Below, in pieces: positions 53,595-61,445 of a DNA stretch of 64,000 nt. The number at the start of each line of letters is the position of its first letter. Within the stretch, counting starts at the first letter, position 1. This DNA comes from Chryseobacterium sp. FH2 (GTDB taxonomy: Bacteria; Bacteroidota; Bacteroidia; Flavobacteriales; Weeksellaceae). The notes under the pieces are model-generated. The model did no database searches, was not told where the DNA came from, and saw only the letters and a list, made by a program, of their open reading frames with translations. The position numbers were made by a program, and so were the translations under genes. The stretch is taken from the NCBI RefSeq assembly GCF_001045455.1, contig NZ_LFNE01000002.1:248001-312000 (forward strand). Reading direction: 5' to 3'.

Positions 53595-53602
53595 TAGTTT
53601 TG
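53595..53602 (+). promoter_or_regulatory. -7 box of queG
   Basis: TAGTTTTG lies 13 bases before the ATG, giving a very short leader. Confidence 0.5.
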
Positions 53603-53615
53603 CAATGCGAAATGT

Positions 53616-54560
53616 ATGAATTCAAGTGCCGAAAAATATTCACAGCTTATTAAAACCAAAGCAAAAAGTTTTGGGTTTCAGGATTGTGGTATTTCGAAAG
53701 CAGATTTTTTGGAAGAAGACGCTCCGAATCTTGAAAAATGGCTCAAGAATAATTTTCATGGAGAAATGAAGTACATGGAAAATTATTTTGATAAAAGATT
53801 AGATCCCCGGTTACTGGTTGAGGGTTCAAAATCTGTCATTTCACTTTCTTATAATTATTTTCCGGAAGAAAAAATTTCGACTTTGGAGAATTTTAAAATC
53901 TCAAAATATGCTTATGCAGAAGATTATCATGAAGTAATTAAAGAGATTCTCAGGGAGATGATATTGGAATTACAACAGGAAATCGGAGAATTTGGCTTTC
54001 GTGTATTTGTAGATTCCGCACCGGTTTTGGAAAGAAGCTGGGCTAGAAAATCAGGAATTGGCTGGGTAGGTAAAAATGCAAATTTGATTACAAAACAAAA
54101 TGGGTCATTTTATTTTTTGGCTGAAATTATCTGTGATTTAGAGTTGGTTCCTGACCATGAAACGACTGACCATTGCGGAACCTGCAGAAAATGTATCGAT
54201 GCCTGTCCTACCAATGCTATTATTTCAGAGAAAATTATAGACGGAAGTAAATGCATCTCTTATGCAACAATTGAATTGAAAAATGAAATTCCTGATTATT
54301 TTCAGGATAAGATGGATGACTGGATGTTTGGCTGCGACGTTTGTCAGGACGTTTGCCCATGGAACCGCTTTTCTGTACCTAATAAACAAAGCAGATTCAG
54401 GCCTAATGAAGCATTGAAAAATTTCAAAAAAGGAGAGTGGAAAGAACTTACTCAGGAATTATTTTCCGAAATCTTTAGAAAATCACCTGTGAAAAGAACC
54501 AAATTTGCAGGCCTGAAGCGAAATATTGAGTTTTTAGATAAGTCTGCGGGTAAAAAATAA
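53616..54560 (+). CDS. queG: Epoxyqueuosine reductase
   Basis: A 314-residue cobalamin-dependent reductase of the last step of queuosine tRNA modification. Two [4Fe-4S] ferredoxin-type motifs are visible: C-G-T-C-R-K-C-I-D-A-C-P near residue 188 and C-D-V-C-Q-D-V-C-P-W near 243. Upstream D-S-A-P-V-L-E-R-S-W-A is typical of the family. The C-terminal tail is shorter than in enzymes with HEAT repeats. Monocistronic. Confidence 0.95.
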   Translation: MNSSAEKYSQLIKTKAKSFGFQDCGISKADFLEEDAPNLEKWLKNNFHGEMKYMENYFDKRLDPRLLVEGSKSVISLSYNYFPEEKISTLENFKISKYAYAEDYHEVIKEILREMILELQQEIGEFGFRVFVDSAPVLERSWARKSGIGWVGKNANLITKQNGSFYFLAEIICDLELVPDHETTDHCGTCRKCIDACPTNAIISEKIIDGSKCISYATIELKNEIPDYFQDKMDDWMFGCDVCQDVCPWNRFSVPNKQSRFRPNEALKNFKKGEWKELTQELFSEIFRKSPVKRTKFAGLKRNIEFLDKSAGKK

Positions 54561-54741
54561 GTCAGATTTTTGGAGACAAATCCCCGGTTGGAAATTTTTA
54601 TATTCCAAAACTAAAGCGGTTAATCGGCCATTCCTTAAATTTTTGTTTTAAGGAGGTGAAAATTTGTTTAAGTAAAATACCTGTAAAAGCCTTTCCTAAA
54701 AAGAAAAATTGACCTTCAGGAGAAAAATTTCTCGCCGAAAA
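54561..54741. ncRNA. Structured intergenic element with Shine-Dalgarno-like decamer
   Basis: The region between queG and the short basic frame. It has a hairpin TTGGAA / TTCCAA near 54589-54609 and a second CCTTAAA (54633-54639) / TTTAAGG (54647-54653). The second stem runs into AAGGAGGTGA (54650-54659), a perfect complement of the 16S rRNA tail. There is no start codon at a usual distance. On the minus strand the same bases read TCACCTCCTT. It might be a leader, an RNA or a coincidence; no promoter is clear. Confidence 0.25.
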
Positions 54742-54822
54742 TCAACGTCTTTTTTGTACTCTTTTTGGAGCTACTTTTACTCTTACTTTAAATCTTTTTT
54801 GAGATTTGATGTTTTTACGCAT
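54742..54822 (-). CDS. Putative 26-residue highly basic protein
   Basis: An ATG at 54822 opens 26 codons closed by TGA at 54742-54744. The peptide begins M-R-K-N-I-K-S-Q-K-R-F-K and ends with R-V-Q-K-R-R; 13 of 26 residues are Lys or Arg. This composition is typical of very small ribosomal proteins. The Flavobacterium ribosome was reported to contain an extra small protein, bL38, but I cannot recall its sequence and make no identity claim. It is antisense to its neighbours and well separated from them. It is short enough that chance is possible, but a 26-codon frame this basic is unusual. Confidence 0.5.
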   Translation of the reverse strand: MRKNIKSQKRFKVRVKVAPKRVQKRR

Positions 54823-54927
54823 ATTTGTGAGTATTTCGTAACTAAATATAGTTAATTTTTCGATAAAAACAGATACTTTTACGAAAAAATATCAATTAAA
54901 TTTTATTAATCTAAATTAAACATAACC

Positions 54928-55605
54928 GTGAAAAAAATGATCATCCTCTTATTAAAAGCAATAGGTGTTATTCTGGGAGTTATCCTTTTGTATGTTGCTT
55001 TAGGATATGCATTGCCTTTTATTGAGGTTTCTGCGAAAGATGACGGACAAAAGAAAGAAATCCCGATTTATATTTATACAAACGGTGTTCATACGGATAT
55101 TGTGATGCCTGTGAAAAATGATGTACAGGATTGGAGTGCGAAGATCCCTTTTGCAAATACACTTTCAAAAAAAACAGATTATAATTATATAGGAATTGGT
55201 TGGGGTGATAAAGGTTTTTATCTTGACACCCCAACTTGGGCGGATCTGAAATTTTCAACCGCTTTCAAAGCTACGTTTTGGTTAAGTGAATCTGCCATGC
55301 ACTGTAGTTATTATAAAGTAATGAAAGAAGGAGCTGATTGCAAAAAAATTATGATTAGCAGAAATCAGTATCAAAAACTTGTGCAGTTTGTTGATGAAAA
55401 ATTTGATAAAGATGAAAACGGGGATTTTATTTTGATCCCTACCAGCGCGGTATATGGCAATAATGATGCTTTTTACGACGCAAAAGGTAAATACAGCTTC
55501 TTAAATACCTGCAATACTTGGGCAAATGATGCTCTGAAATCTGCAGGGCAGAAAGCTGCATTTTGGACACCTTCTGATTATGGAATATTTTTACATTACA
55601 AATAA
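54928..55605 (+). CDS. DUF2459 / TIGR02117-family membrane-anchored protein
   Basis: A 225-residue protein with one N-terminal membrane helix (about residues 4-28) and a soluble domain outside the membrane. Conserved-looking motifs are T-N-G-V-H-T-D-I-V-M-P near 52, G-I-G-W-G-D-K-G-F-Y near 91 and L-N-T-C-N-T-W-A-N-D near 192, which match the DUF2459 group; a Cys/His papain-like or NlpC-like arrangement has been suggested for it. The GTG at 54928 keeps the usual M-K-K before the helix; ATG 54937 is an alternative. It is 11 bases upstream of the DUF3883 gene. Confidence 0.8.
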   Translation: MKKMIILLLKAIGVILGVILLYVALGYALPFIEVSAKDDGQKKEIPIYIYTNGVHTDIVMPVKNDVQDWSAKIPFANTLSKKTDYNYIGIGWGDKGFYLDTPTWADLKFSTAFKATFWLSESAMHCSYYKVMKEGADCKKIMISRNQYQKLVQFVDEKFDKDENGDFILIPTSAVYGNNDAFYDAKGKYSFLNTCNTWANDALKSAGQKAAFWTPSDYGIFLHYK

Positions 55606-55616
55606 ATAGGGAAAGT

Positions 55617-56462
55617 ATGCAAACAGAAAGTTGTAGCCATGGCTCTATTATCAGCACTGCTATTTTAGCAGGCCTACATCATAATCAAGGCGGAACAGGC
55701 AGACATAGGTGTCCAAACTGTGCTTATCAGCTGGGTTTTAATATTGGAATTTTAGGAAAATACGGTAATTATGCCGAATTCTTACATACTGTAGATTCCC
55801 ATATTGAATCATGTCCGTCTGGAGTAGGTGTCCCCACAGAATATCTGGAGGCAACAGGGGGTAATCAAGGAGGCACGGGAAGGCATAAATGTTGTAACTG
55901 CGCATTTAAAAAGGGGTTTGAAGCTGCTATTGGTATAATTAAACAAATTAATGCGGTTCGGAATAGTGATGAAACCCGACTTTTAGAAGTTGATAAGCCG
56001 GAAAGTATTCAAAGACCTTCTCTATCCACAAATGCAGGTGCTGGCAGTATTGTTAAAAATTTTGATTTTGAAGGAAATTATAATTTACAAAAACTGATTG
56101 GTGATATTGGTGAAGAAATTGTACTCAAGCATGAAAAGTCTCATTCTTATAATCAGGATAAGCTTGATAGAATAAAAAATATAGCCAAAGAGGTTGGCGA
56201 TGGTATGGGATATGATATTCATTCATTTGATGCAGATGGGAATGTAAAATATATAGAAGTAAAAACAACAACGGCCGATTTTGATACCGCTTTTTATATT
56301 AGTATTAATGAAAAGAATTTTCTTTTTAACAACGAAAATACATTCATTTACAGATTGTTTAATCTTTCGGTTGAAAATAAGGCGGCTGAGTTTTATATTT
56401 TGAACAAGCAGGACATTTTAAATCTTAATTATTTGCCTCAAATATTTAAGATTAATATTTAG
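55617..56462 (+). CDS. Tandem Cys-rich repeats fused to a DUF3883 nuclease-like domain
   Basis: A 281-residue protein. Residues 5-41 and 65-101 are two copies of one motif: E-S-C, 25 residues, then C-x2-C, each with N-Q-G-G-T-G-R-H directly before the C-x2-C. Cys spacing (C6/C32/C35 and C66/C92/C95) and the preceding His (H30, H90) are identical, so each copy may bind one zinc. Residues 155-250 resemble DUF3883: G-D-I-G-E-E-I-V, G-Y-D-I-H-S-F and K-Y-I-E-V-K-T-T, the last like the E-x-K of PD-(D/E)xK nucleases. Such domains occur in restriction and defence proteins. No signal peptide, and no methylase beside it. It is 11 bases after the DUF2459 gene and 13 before the SRPBCC gene. Confidence 0.7.
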   Translation: MQTESCSHGSIISTAILAGLHHNQGGTGRHRCPNCAYQLGFNIGILGKYGNYAEFLHTVDSHIESCPSGVGVPTEYLEATGGNQGGTGRHKCCNCAFKKGFEAAIGIIKQINAVRNSDETRLLEVDKPESIQRPSLSTNAGAGSIVKNFDFEGNYNLQKLIGDIGEEIVLKHEKSHSYNQDKLDRIKNIAKEVGDGMGYDIHSFDADGNVKYIEVKTTTADFDTAFYISINEKNFLFNNENTFIYRLFNLSVENKAAEFYILNKQDILNLNYLPQIFKINI

Positions 56463-56475
56463 AAAAATCAAAAAC

Positions 56476-56928
56476 ATGAAGCATAAGCTCTTTCGTGAAC
56501 AGCAATTAAATTGTGATATAGAAACGGCATGGAAATTTTTTTCTTCAGCAGATAATCTCTCTGAAATTACTCCGGAAGATATGGATTTTGTTGTTTTAAC
56601 AAAACTTGAAGATGATACTATTTATGAAGGCATGCTTATTGATTATTATGTTTCACCTTTGTTTGGGGTCAAAATGAAGTGGCAGACACAAATTATTCAT
56701 GTAGATTTTCAAAAGAGCTTTATAGATTTTCAGCAAAAAGGTCCTTACCAATTGTGGCAGCATCATCATGAATTTATCGAAAATGAAAACGGAGTTTTAA
56801 TGAAAGATACTGTTGATTATGAATTGCCGTTTGGATTTTTAGGTGAAATCGCTCACAGTCTTTTTGTGAAAAAGAAGTTGGAACATATTTTTAACTATAG
56901 ATTCAAAATTCTGGAAGAAAGGTTTTAA
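56476..56928 (+). CDS. SRPBCC (START-like) ligand-binding protein
   Basis: A 150-residue protein of the SRPBCC fold. It opens with F-R-E-Q-Q-L-N-C-D-I-E-T-A-W-K-F-F, followed by a beta-rich middle (W-Q-T-Q-I-I-H-V) and D-T-V-D-Y-E-L-P-F-G-F-L-G near residue 113, and ends in the long C-terminal helix. These proteins bind hydrophobic ligands; many are called cell-division inhibitor-like by automatic annotation without evidence. It is 13 bases after the DUF3883 gene, so it may share its transcript. Confidence 0.8.
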   Translation: MKHKLFREQQLNCDIETAWKFFSSADNLSEITPEDMDFVVLTKLEDDTIYEGMLIDYYVSPLFGVKMKWQTQIIHVDFQKSFIDFQQKGPYQLWQHHHEFIENENGVLMKDTVDYELPFGFLGEIAHSLFVKKKLEHIFNYRFKILEERF

Positions 56929-57046
56929 TGAAAATAAAAAGGATTTGATGAACAATATTAAATCATTTTAATTGAATCTTATGACTTCACTCATAAACCT
57001 TTCGTTTTGAAATTTATAATTTACCTTTACTATCTAAAATCAGAAA

Positions 57047-57655
57047 ATGAAAGCTAAAAAAGTTACCGGTATTCCGTCACAAAAAACAGGAGGTTTTCAT
57101 GATACCGAAAGTGAGAGAGTGTTTGAAAATTCATTGGTTGCATCAGAACATTTTGATGTTTTAAAGAAGAGATTTCTTTCTACAAACAGCTGGAAAGACT
57201 ATTGTGGTGAGCAATCTGCCGATTTTAAATTGTACGATCACTACGGAAATTATCTTGAGCGAGAGCCACAAACTGGAGATTTTATAAGAATTGATATTCC
57301 CGGACCCGGAGAAACTGAAGCAAAAGGATATGATTGGGTAAAAATCAATAGTTTTTTTAATGAAAAGGGAGATGATTGGGAGAAAATATTTTTTATATGT
57401 AATCCTTCGGAAGAACCCGGAAATAAAAAAAACAGGCATATTGCTCATTTTTATTCCAAACAGGCATCATCTACTTTTATGATTTTAAGAGAAGCGAATT
57501 TTATAAGAATGGCAATTTACGGGAGGAATGAAACACCAAACTTTAATGCTAATTTTTTGGATATTATAAGAAATATTTTCACTGCCGTTGGAGGAATGCT
57601 GGGAATTGCTAAAATCCAGTGGAAATGCCTTGCTGATGGACTAATAGATTTTTAA
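57047..57655 (+). CDS. Hypothetical protein
   Basis: A 202-residue soluble protein. The N-terminal segment has G-G-F-H-D-T-E-S-E-R-V-F-E-N-S-L, and the middle Y-L-E-R-E-P-Q-T-G-D-F-I-R-I-D-I-P-G-P-G looks like a beta-rich domain. The C-terminus has a hydrophobic amphipathic stretch (V-G-G-M-L-G-I-A) that is too short to be a clear membrane helix. I do not recognise the family. It starts 118 bases after the SRPBCC gene and ends before a large palindromic terminator. Confidence 0.6.
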   Translation: MKAKKVTGIPSQKTGGFHDTESERVFENSLVASEHFDVLKKRFLSTNSWKDYCGEQSADFKLYDHYGNYLEREPQTGDFIRIDIPGPGETEAKGYDWVKINSFFNEKGDDWEKIFFICNPSEEPGNKKNRHIAHFYSKQASSTFMILREANFIRMAIYGRNETPNFNANFLDIIRNIFTAVGGMLGIAKIQWKCLADGLIDF

Positions 57656-57680
57656 CATAAAAAAAACAATATAATAATAA

Positions 57681-57718
57681 AAAAATCCTTGAAAATCAAT
57701 TGATTTTCAAGGATTTTT
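57681..57718. terminator. Large perfect palindromic terminator
   Basis: A perfect 38-base palindrome: left arm AAAAATCCTTGAAAATCAA, right arm its exact complement. It starts 26 bases after the hypothetical gene and ends 2 bases before the 3' end of the tRNA on the other strand, so it can stop both. Confidence 0.88.
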
Positions 57719-57720
57719 AG

Positions 57721-57802
57721 TACCCAGTGCCGGAATCGAACCGGCACATCTTTCGATACTAGAGTTTGAGTCTAGCGCGTCTACCAATTCCGCCAACTGG
57801 GC
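57721..57802 (-). tRNA. tRNA-Leu(CAA)
   Basis: On the minus strand an 82-base cloverleaf can be folded. The acceptor stem is GCCCAGT / ACTGGGT (closed by a G-T pair), the D arm starts TGGCGGAATTGG, and the anticodon stem CTAGA / TCTAG encloses the loop CTCAAAC with anticodon CAA at 57768-57766. A long variable arm with ATC-GAAA-GAT is typical of class II tRNA-Leu, and the T arm is GCCGGTTCGATTCCGGC. The discriminator is A; CCA is not encoded. It reads UUG codons. Confidence 0.95.
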
Positions 57803-57876
57803 TTGTGCTTGTTTTAAATTGGTGTGCAAATATAGTAACTTTTTTAAATGTTCAAAAGCTTTTTGAAGAATTTTTT

Positions 57877-58644
57877 TTAAAAAATTATTTCCAAACCGTC
57901 GTAGGCAAGGTGCATTCCGGGCGGAAGTTCTTTATCTTCAATATCATGCAGCCCCAAATGATGGCTGATATGGGTTAAAAATAATTTTTTGGGTTTTAAT
58001 TCTTCAAACAATTGAATTACATCCGGAAGGATAAAGTGTGCAGGATGAGGGTCAAATTTTCTGATACAGTTTAAAATTAAAACATCTAAATTTCTTAATT
58101 TTTCTTTTTCCGTGTCAGAAATAAAACTGGCATCAGTAATATAAGCCAGGTTTTTAAACTTATATCCAAAAACCGTAATTTTATAATGAATTACTTCAAC
58201 CGGGGTGATTTCAGTATCTAAAATGGTGAATGGTTTATTTTCAATTTCATGTAAATCAAAAGCAGGTGCTCCGGGATATCTTACATCTGTAAATGCGTAA
58301 GCAAAGCGGTTTTTAATTTCATGCCCCACTCTCTGATAGCAATAAATAGGCATATCTTTCCCGCTTTTGAAAATTAACGGGCGCATGTCATCAAGGCCAA
58401 TTACATGGTCATTATGTTCGTGGGTAAGTAGTGCGATATCTACATTACTTTCGTGATTTATAAGCATTTGCTGCCTGAAGTCTGGACCACAGTCTATAAG
58501 TATTTTTTTGTTTTCATCCGTCGTCACCATCACTGAAGAGCGGAAACGATTGTCTTTGGGATTATCAGATGTACACACTTCACAAGTACAGCCAATAACG
58601 GGTACACCTTGGGAAGTTCCGGTTCCTAAAAATTTCAACTTCAT
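57877..58644 (-). CDS. MBL-fold metallo-hydrolase (PhnP-like)
   Basis: A 255-residue metallo-beta-lactamase-fold protein starting L-G-T-G-T-S-Q-G-V-P. The metal motif T-H-E-H-N-D-H lies near residue 76, with further ligands in the later I-T-D-A-S-F and L-T-H-I-S-H segments. The two Cys pairs near residue 19 (C-T-C, C-x2-C) resemble the structural metal site of PhnP-type phosphodiesterases. The exact substrate is unknown, but a small phosphodiester is likely. It is transcribed towards the tRNA. Confidence 0.88.
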   Translation of the reverse strand: MKLKFLGTGTSQGVPVIGCTCEVCTSDNPKDNRFRSSVMVTTDENKKILIDCGPDFRQQMLINHESNVDIALLTHEHNDHVIGLDDMRPLIFKSGKDMPIYCYQRVGHEIKNRFAYAFTDVRYPGAPAFDLHEIENKPFTILDTEITPVEVIHYKITVFGYKFKNLAYITDASFISDTEKEKLRNLDVLILNCIRKFDPHPAHFILPDVIQLFEELKPKKLFLTHISHHLGLHDIEDKELPPGMHLAYDGLEIIF

Positions 58645-58698
58645 TTTCTTTTGAGGTTGGTTTAATTTTGGTAAATTTACGAAAAATTTAATGTCCTA

Positions 58699-60126
58699 AT
58701 GTATCAGAAACTAACTCCTAAACAAAAAGCATTAACAATTAATCTAGATCCTACTATTTATGGTACTTTCGCGGAAATTGGAGCAGGGCAGGAGACTGTT
58801 CGACATTTTTTTAGAGCAGGAGGGGCTTCGGGTACAATCGCTAAGGCAATGTCTGCTTATGATAAAGATTTTAGTGATGCCATTTATGGAAAAGAAGTAA
58901 AGAACAGGTATGTTACCCAAAACAGACTTCGTAAAATGCTTCGTTATGAGGTTGCATTAATCGAAGAAAGAATTTCAAGAGAGAATAACCCTAACAGAAA
59001 GTTTTTTTCTTACGCCAATACAGTTACCACGATTAATTTTGATAAAACGGTAAGAGGTCACGGATGGGTGGGAATTCGCTTTCAGGTAAAAGAAAATGAA
59101 GATTACAACGAAGTTGTAATTCACGTAAAATTCAAGGAAAATGATGCTACTTTACAACAGGAAACTTTAGGAAACCTGGGTGTAAACCTTATTTTTGGAG
59201 CTTTTACTTACTACGATAATCCCAGAAGATTAATTGAATCTCTTTATGATGATGTTGCAACGGATAACCTTGAAATTGATATGATCGATTTTAGCGGGCC
59301 GGCTTTTGCATATGTTGATAACAGATTGATGTCTTTGCAATTGGTAAAGAACGGAATGACTGACGCTGTTATTTTCAATTCCGAAGGAAATAATATGCTT
59401 CCTGCGGATAGTCTTTATAAGAAAAACATTTTTGCAGTAAGGGGAAGTTTCAGACCTGTAACAAAAGTGAATATTGATATGCTTAAAAATGGTATGGATA
59501 TGTTCCTGAAAGATGCTCTTTGTACTCATGAAGAGACTGAAATCTTGATTGAAATTACAATCTCAAATCTGCGGGCAGATGGTGATATTGATGAAAGAGA
59601 TTTTCTTGACAGGGTAGATGTTCTTGGAAAATTAGGATACACGGTTATTATTTCAAATTTCTCGGAATATTACCGTTTGATAGATTATTTTGCTTCATAC
59701 ACTAATGGGAATATTGGCGTTGCGATGGGAGTAAATAATCTTTTGATGGTATTTGATGAAAAATATTACCAAAACTTATCAGGCGGAATTCTGGAAGCTT
59801 TCGGTAAATTCTTCAGAAATGGGATGAGGGTTTATCTTTATCCTTACAAAGATCCTGAAACCCATGAATTATTGAATTCTGATACTTTAAAAGTTGAAGA
59901 AAATCTAAAGGAATTATATAAATATTTCAAACACAACAATCGTATTGTAGATATTACCAGCTACAATCCCGAGTTTTTGGAAATTTATTCAAGAGATATA
60001 TTGAAAAAAATTGCATGCAATATCAAAGGATGGGAAAGCCAGGTTCCGGAAGGTGTTGCAGAAATGATAAAAGAGCGCGGAATGTTCGGATATAAAGAAG
60101 AACTTTCTTTAAAACAATTCTCTTAA
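58699..60126 (+). CDS. Conserved uncharacterised protein, about 475 residues
   Basis: A 475-residue cytoplasmic protein. It has the very conserved-looking stretch G-T-F-A-E-I-G-A-G-Q-E near residue 22, followed by R-A-G-G-A-S-G-T-I-A-K near 40, and further D-F-S-D-A-I-Y-G-K near 57 and F-S-Y-A-N-T-V near 95. The family occurs in many phyla and has been given names such as TonB-dependent receptor or nucleotidyltransferase, which the sequence does not support: there is no signal, no beta barrel and no nucleotidyl motif. The GAF/fRMsr gene lies 13 bases downstream, so both form an operon. Function unknown. Confidence 0.75.
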   Translation: MYQKLTPKQKALTINLDPTIYGTFAEIGAGQETVRHFFRAGGASGTIAKAMSAYDKDFSDAIYGKEVKNRYVTQNRLRKMLRYEVALIEERISRENNPNRKFFSYANTVTTINFDKTVRGHGWVGIRFQVKENEDYNEVVIHVKFKENDATLQQETLGNLGVNLIFGAFTYYDNPRRLIESLYDDVATDNLEIDMIDFSGPAFAYVDNRLMSLQLVKNGMTDAVIFNSEGNNMLPADSLYKKNIFAVRGSFRPVTKVNIDMLKNGMDMFLKDALCTHEETEILIEITISNLRADGDIDERDFLDRVDVLGKLGYTVIISNFSEYYRLIDYFASYTNGNIGVAMGVNNLLMVFDEKYYQNLSGGILEAFGKFFRNGMRVYLYPYKDPETHELLNSDTLKVEENLKELYKYFKHNNRIVDITSYNPEFLEIYSRDILKKIACNIKGWESQVPEGVAEMIKERGMFGYKEELSLKQFS

Positions 60127-60139
60127 AAACAATAAAAAA

Positions 60140-60589
60140 ATGTCAGAATTAAAGAAAAGACTTTCATCAATTCTTGAAAGTCCTAAACATAATACGGAGG
60201 AAAAACTTGAGAAAGTTTGCCATTTATTGGATCAGGAAATTTCTTATTTCAACTGGACGGGCTTCTATTTTAAAAATGGAGACAAAGATGAATTAAAATT
60301 AGGTCCTTACGTTGGAGCTCCTACGGATCATACAATTATTCCCTACGGAAAAGGGATTTGTGGTCAGGTTGCAGTTTCTAATGAAACTTTTGTAGTTCCG
60401 GATGTAAATGAAGAAAGCAATTATCTAAGCTGTTCAATTGATACAAAAGCTGAAATTGTAGTTCCTATTTTCAAAGATGGACAAAATATCGGCCAGATTG
60501 ATATCGATTCTCATACAGTTGATCCTTTTACGGATGAAGACAGGGAATTATTGGAATGGCTTTGTAATGAAGTTTCCAAGATTTTGTAA
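60140..60589 (+). CDS. GAF-domain protein, probable free methionine-R-sulfoxide reductase
   Basis: A 149-residue single GAF domain of the fRMsr type, with F-N-W-T-G-F-Y near residue 36, G-K-G-I-C-G-Q near 73 and S-C-S-I-D-T-K-A-E-I-V-V-P near 94. fRMsr enzymes reduce free methionine-R-sulfoxide using cysteines. Two of the usual three Cys are present (in G-I-C-G and L-S-C-S); the first, expected about ten residues before the G-I-C-G Cys, is replaced. Activity with two Cys is uncertain. It follows the uncharacterised 475-residue gene by 13 bases. Confidence 0.8.
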   Translation: MSELKKRLSSILESPKHNTEEKLEKVCHLLDQEISYFNWTGFYFKNGDKDELKLGPYVGAPTDHTIIPYGKGICGQVAVSNETFVVPDVNEESNYLSCSIDTKAEIVVPIFKDGQNIGQIDIDSHTVDPFTDEDRELLEWLCNEVSKIL

Positions 60590-60681
60590 TTTCTAACTCC
60601 AAAAATTTAGAAAGTAATTATAGACTGTTCTTGAAGATTGAATAACTTTTTCAAATTTTTTGGGCTTTTGTAATTATAAAT

Positions 60682-60712
60682 AAAAAACTCCGAGATTTTT
60701 TCGGAGTTTTTT
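60682..60712. terminator. Bidirectional terminator
   Basis: The stem AAAAACTCCGA / TCGGAGTTTTT lies between the fRMsr gene and the convergent substrate-binding gene, touching the stop codon of the latter. Confidence 0.88.
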
Positions 60713-61445
60713 ATTTATAAGAATGTATTTCAGATAAAAATTCTTTAAAATAATTTTCGCATTTTGCAAGATGTGTTCCGTACCATGAAAATGCTTCTCC
60801 ATCCACAATCATAATTTTTTTGTCAGGATAAAATTCTTTCAATTCGTCGATATGCTTTTCCTTAAAAGGAAAAGGTTCAGAAGAAAGCATGATCACATCA
60901 GCTTTGGCTAAATCTCCAGTTTGAATTTCAGGATAACGGGTTTTATCTTTAAATATATTTTCAAAACCAATTTCCGTTAAAATTTTATGAATAAAAGTGT
61001 CTGAACCTACCGTCATATACGGGTTTTTCCAGATGAGGTAGGCAGTTTTTATTTCAGAATTAATTTTTACCTGATCTAAAATATCATATATTTTAAGATT
61101 GAATAATTGTGCTCTTTCCTCCTGGTTAAAAAGCTTTCCTAAGTTTTTAAGTAAATAATAATTATCTTCAATATTCTCTACATTGGTGACCATTACTTTA
61201 TAATCACTCATTAAGGCTTCCACCTGCTCTTTGATGTTTTCTTCTTTATTGGAAAGGATCAAATCTGGTTTTAATGCTTTAATTTTTTCAATATTAATGT
61301 TTTTTGTGCCACCAATTATGGCAACATTTTTTACCTTTTCTCTTGGGTGAATGCAGAATTTTGTCCTTCCAATGACTTCATTTTCTGTTAATCCCAAATC
61401 AAATAAAGCTTCTGTGATGGAAGGAACCAGGGAAACAACTTTCAT
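60711..61445 (-). CDS. BtuF-like periplasmic-binding-fold protein without signal peptide
   Basis: A 244-residue protein of the helical-backbone metal-receptor fold, as in BtuF and FhuD: V-S-L-V-P-S-I-T-E-A-L near residue 4, K-A-L-K-P-D-L-I-L-S near 57 and a C-terminal W-Y-G-T-H-L near 222. These usually bind cobalamin or siderophores outside the cell. Here the protein begins at the fold itself, with no signal peptide or lipobox. No transporter genes are adjacent. Its ATG overlaps the stop of the GT-C-like gene by one base, so both are coupled. Confidence 0.85.
   Translation of the reverse strand: MKVVSLVPSITEALFDLGLTENEVIGRTKFCIHPREKVKNVAIIGGTKNINIEKIKALKPDLILSNKEENIKEQVEALMSDYKVMVTNVENIEDNYYLLKNLGKLFNQEERAQLFNLKIYDILDQVKINSEIKTAYLIWKNPYMTVGSDTFIHKILTEIGFENIFKDKTRYPEIQTGDLAKADVIMLSSEPFPFKEKHIDELKEFYPDKKIMIVDGEAFSWYGTHLAKCENYFKEFLSEIHSYK

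Noticed and set aside
54658..54714. Possible short GTG-started frame (18 codons) overlapping the Shine-Dalgarno-like decamer
   Set aside because: Its start lies inside the decamer instead of downstream of it, so the decamer cannot serve it.
54928..56928. Reading DUF2459, DUF3883 and SRPBCC genes as a defence island
   Set aside because: Only the DUF3883 protein has defence-like features; neighbours are common housekeeping-type families, and no mobile-element borders are visible.
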